Of a stretch of 32,090 bases of DNA, positions 31,826 through 32,090 are shown piece after piece. The stretch lies in assembly GCA_946610035.1 (NCBI GenBank), contig CAMOCC010000025.1, forward strand, positions 1 through 32,090, given 5' to 3'. The position numbers and the translations under genes were made by a program. The stretch is from an uncultured Verrucomicrobiota bacterium. GTDB taxonomy: Bacteria > Verrucomicrobiota > Kiritimatiellia > RFP12 > UBA1067. How positions within the stretch are numbered: position 1 is the first letter of the stretch; each line of letters begins with the position of its first letter. The notes beneath the pieces were generated by a model. It was not told where the DNA came from. It worked only from the letters and a program-made list of their open reading frames with translations, and searched no databases.

Positions 31826-31932
31826 GGGGACAGTCCCCGTGGGGGTTGGAGACGCGGCTTCCAGCCGCGTCAAGTACGCTAAAGTAGTTGTATACCAATC
31901 ACTCGATTGACGCGGCTGGAAGCCGCGTCTCC
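31826..31932. mobile_element. Composite palindromic element (REP/MITE-like), copy 1
   Basis: The element starts with the palindrome GGGGAC-A-GTCCCC (31826-31838). A 26-bp arm follows (31848-31873), then a 33-bp core and the exact inverted arm (31907-31932). Each arm is itself the GACGCGGC hairpin. It has no coding capacity. The design resembles non-autonomous elements mobilised by REP-associated Y1 transposases, but no such transposase is in the window, so mobility is inference. Confidence 0.55.
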
Positions 31933-31984
31933 AAATATTCCCCCCTGTTGCCTATTGCCCTACGTCTACCGGGTTAACCGCAAT

Positions 31985-32090
31985 TGGGAGACAGTCCCCG
32001 TGGGGTTTTGGAGACGCGGCTTCCAGCCGCGTCATGTGCGCTAAATGTAGTCGCAGGCCAATCGCTTGATTGACGCGGCTGGAAGCCGCG
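31985..32090. mobile_element. Composite palindromic element, copy 2 (cut by the window end)
   Basis: It has the same order as 31826-31932: a degenerate GGGAGACAGTCCCCGTGGGG, the left arm (32010-32034), a core sharing CGCTAAA, GTAGT and CCAATC with copy 1, then the inverted arm from 32070 to the window end. Two related cores between matching arms show that these are copies of one element rather than chance palindromes. Confidence 0.55.

Noticed and set aside
1-32090. Circular 32-kb replicon, since the end of the window resembles its start
   Set aside because: The shared end sequence is only the dispersed palindrome, and the gene content is chromosomal housekeeping; assembly breakage at a repeat explains it better.

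Overview
This is a GC-rich bacterial chromosomal segment that looks like a complete assembly contig, because both ends stop inside the same family of palindromic repeats. The best taxonomic pointer is a 51-residue basic protein at 17110-17265 (minus) that resembles the small basic protein family reported from Chlamydiae, Verrucomicrobia and Lentisphaerae. With the xylan-degrading genes and the envelope genes (Mla-type transport, secretin, DUF481 barrel, UDP-galactopyranose mutase), this suggests a Gram-negative PVC-superphylum bacterium, perhaps Kiritimatiellota or a relative from a plant-polysaccharide-rich habitat. The taxonomic call is inference.

Layout. 1-460: 36-bp tandem palindromic repeats and other non-coding repeats. 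482-6626 (+): a tightly overlapping operon of pcnB, a membrane-anchored TPR protein, mlaE, mlaF, mlaD and a secreted HExxH metallopeptidase. 6626-6907: repeat-rich gap. 6908-7978 (-): glf. 8112-12749: a xylan block with a cytosolic GH43 enzyme, a secreted GH10-GH43 bifunctional enzyme and a convergent secreted esterase. 12901-17023 (+): secretin, DUF481 beta-barrel and a radical SAM protein, ending at a strong hairpin terminator shared with the convergent small basic protein. 17110-22880 (-): small basic protein plus the overlapping operon aspS, CPBP protease, mtaB, recO, parvulin lipoprotein. 22959-23564 (-): YqiA-like esterase. 23660-25701 (+): histidine kinase and NarL-type regulator. 25756-31376 (+): mannitol dehydrogenase-family enzyme, hslO, alr, a ModF-like double ABC ATPase and an amidohydrolase. 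31373-32090: a dense field of repeats that are inverted copies of those at the left end.

How the genes work together. The GH10-GH43 enzyme would cut xylan outside the cytoplasm, the esterase would remove acyl side groups, the cytosolic GH43 enzyme would finish imported oligosaccharides, and the mannitol dehydrogenase/fructuronate reductase-like enzyme could handle sugar-acid products. Genes inside operons are joined mostly by 4-base ATGA/GTGA overlaps. Many operon-leading genes instead have a -10 box only 6-9 bases before the ATG, which predicts leaderless mRNAs.

Most unusual signals: (1) a family of TTAGGGTC motifs repeated at about 10.5-bp intervals and followed by inverted copies, found in a divergent promoter region, in frame inside mtaB, and as a half-array over the stop codon of the last gene; (2) a parvulin domain whose first strand motif lies after the rest of the domain, as in a circular permutation; (3) a double ABC ATPase in which the two halves have lost complementary motifs, leaving one intact composite ATP site; (4) a histidine kinase whose extracytoplasmic region looks like two OB-fold domains.
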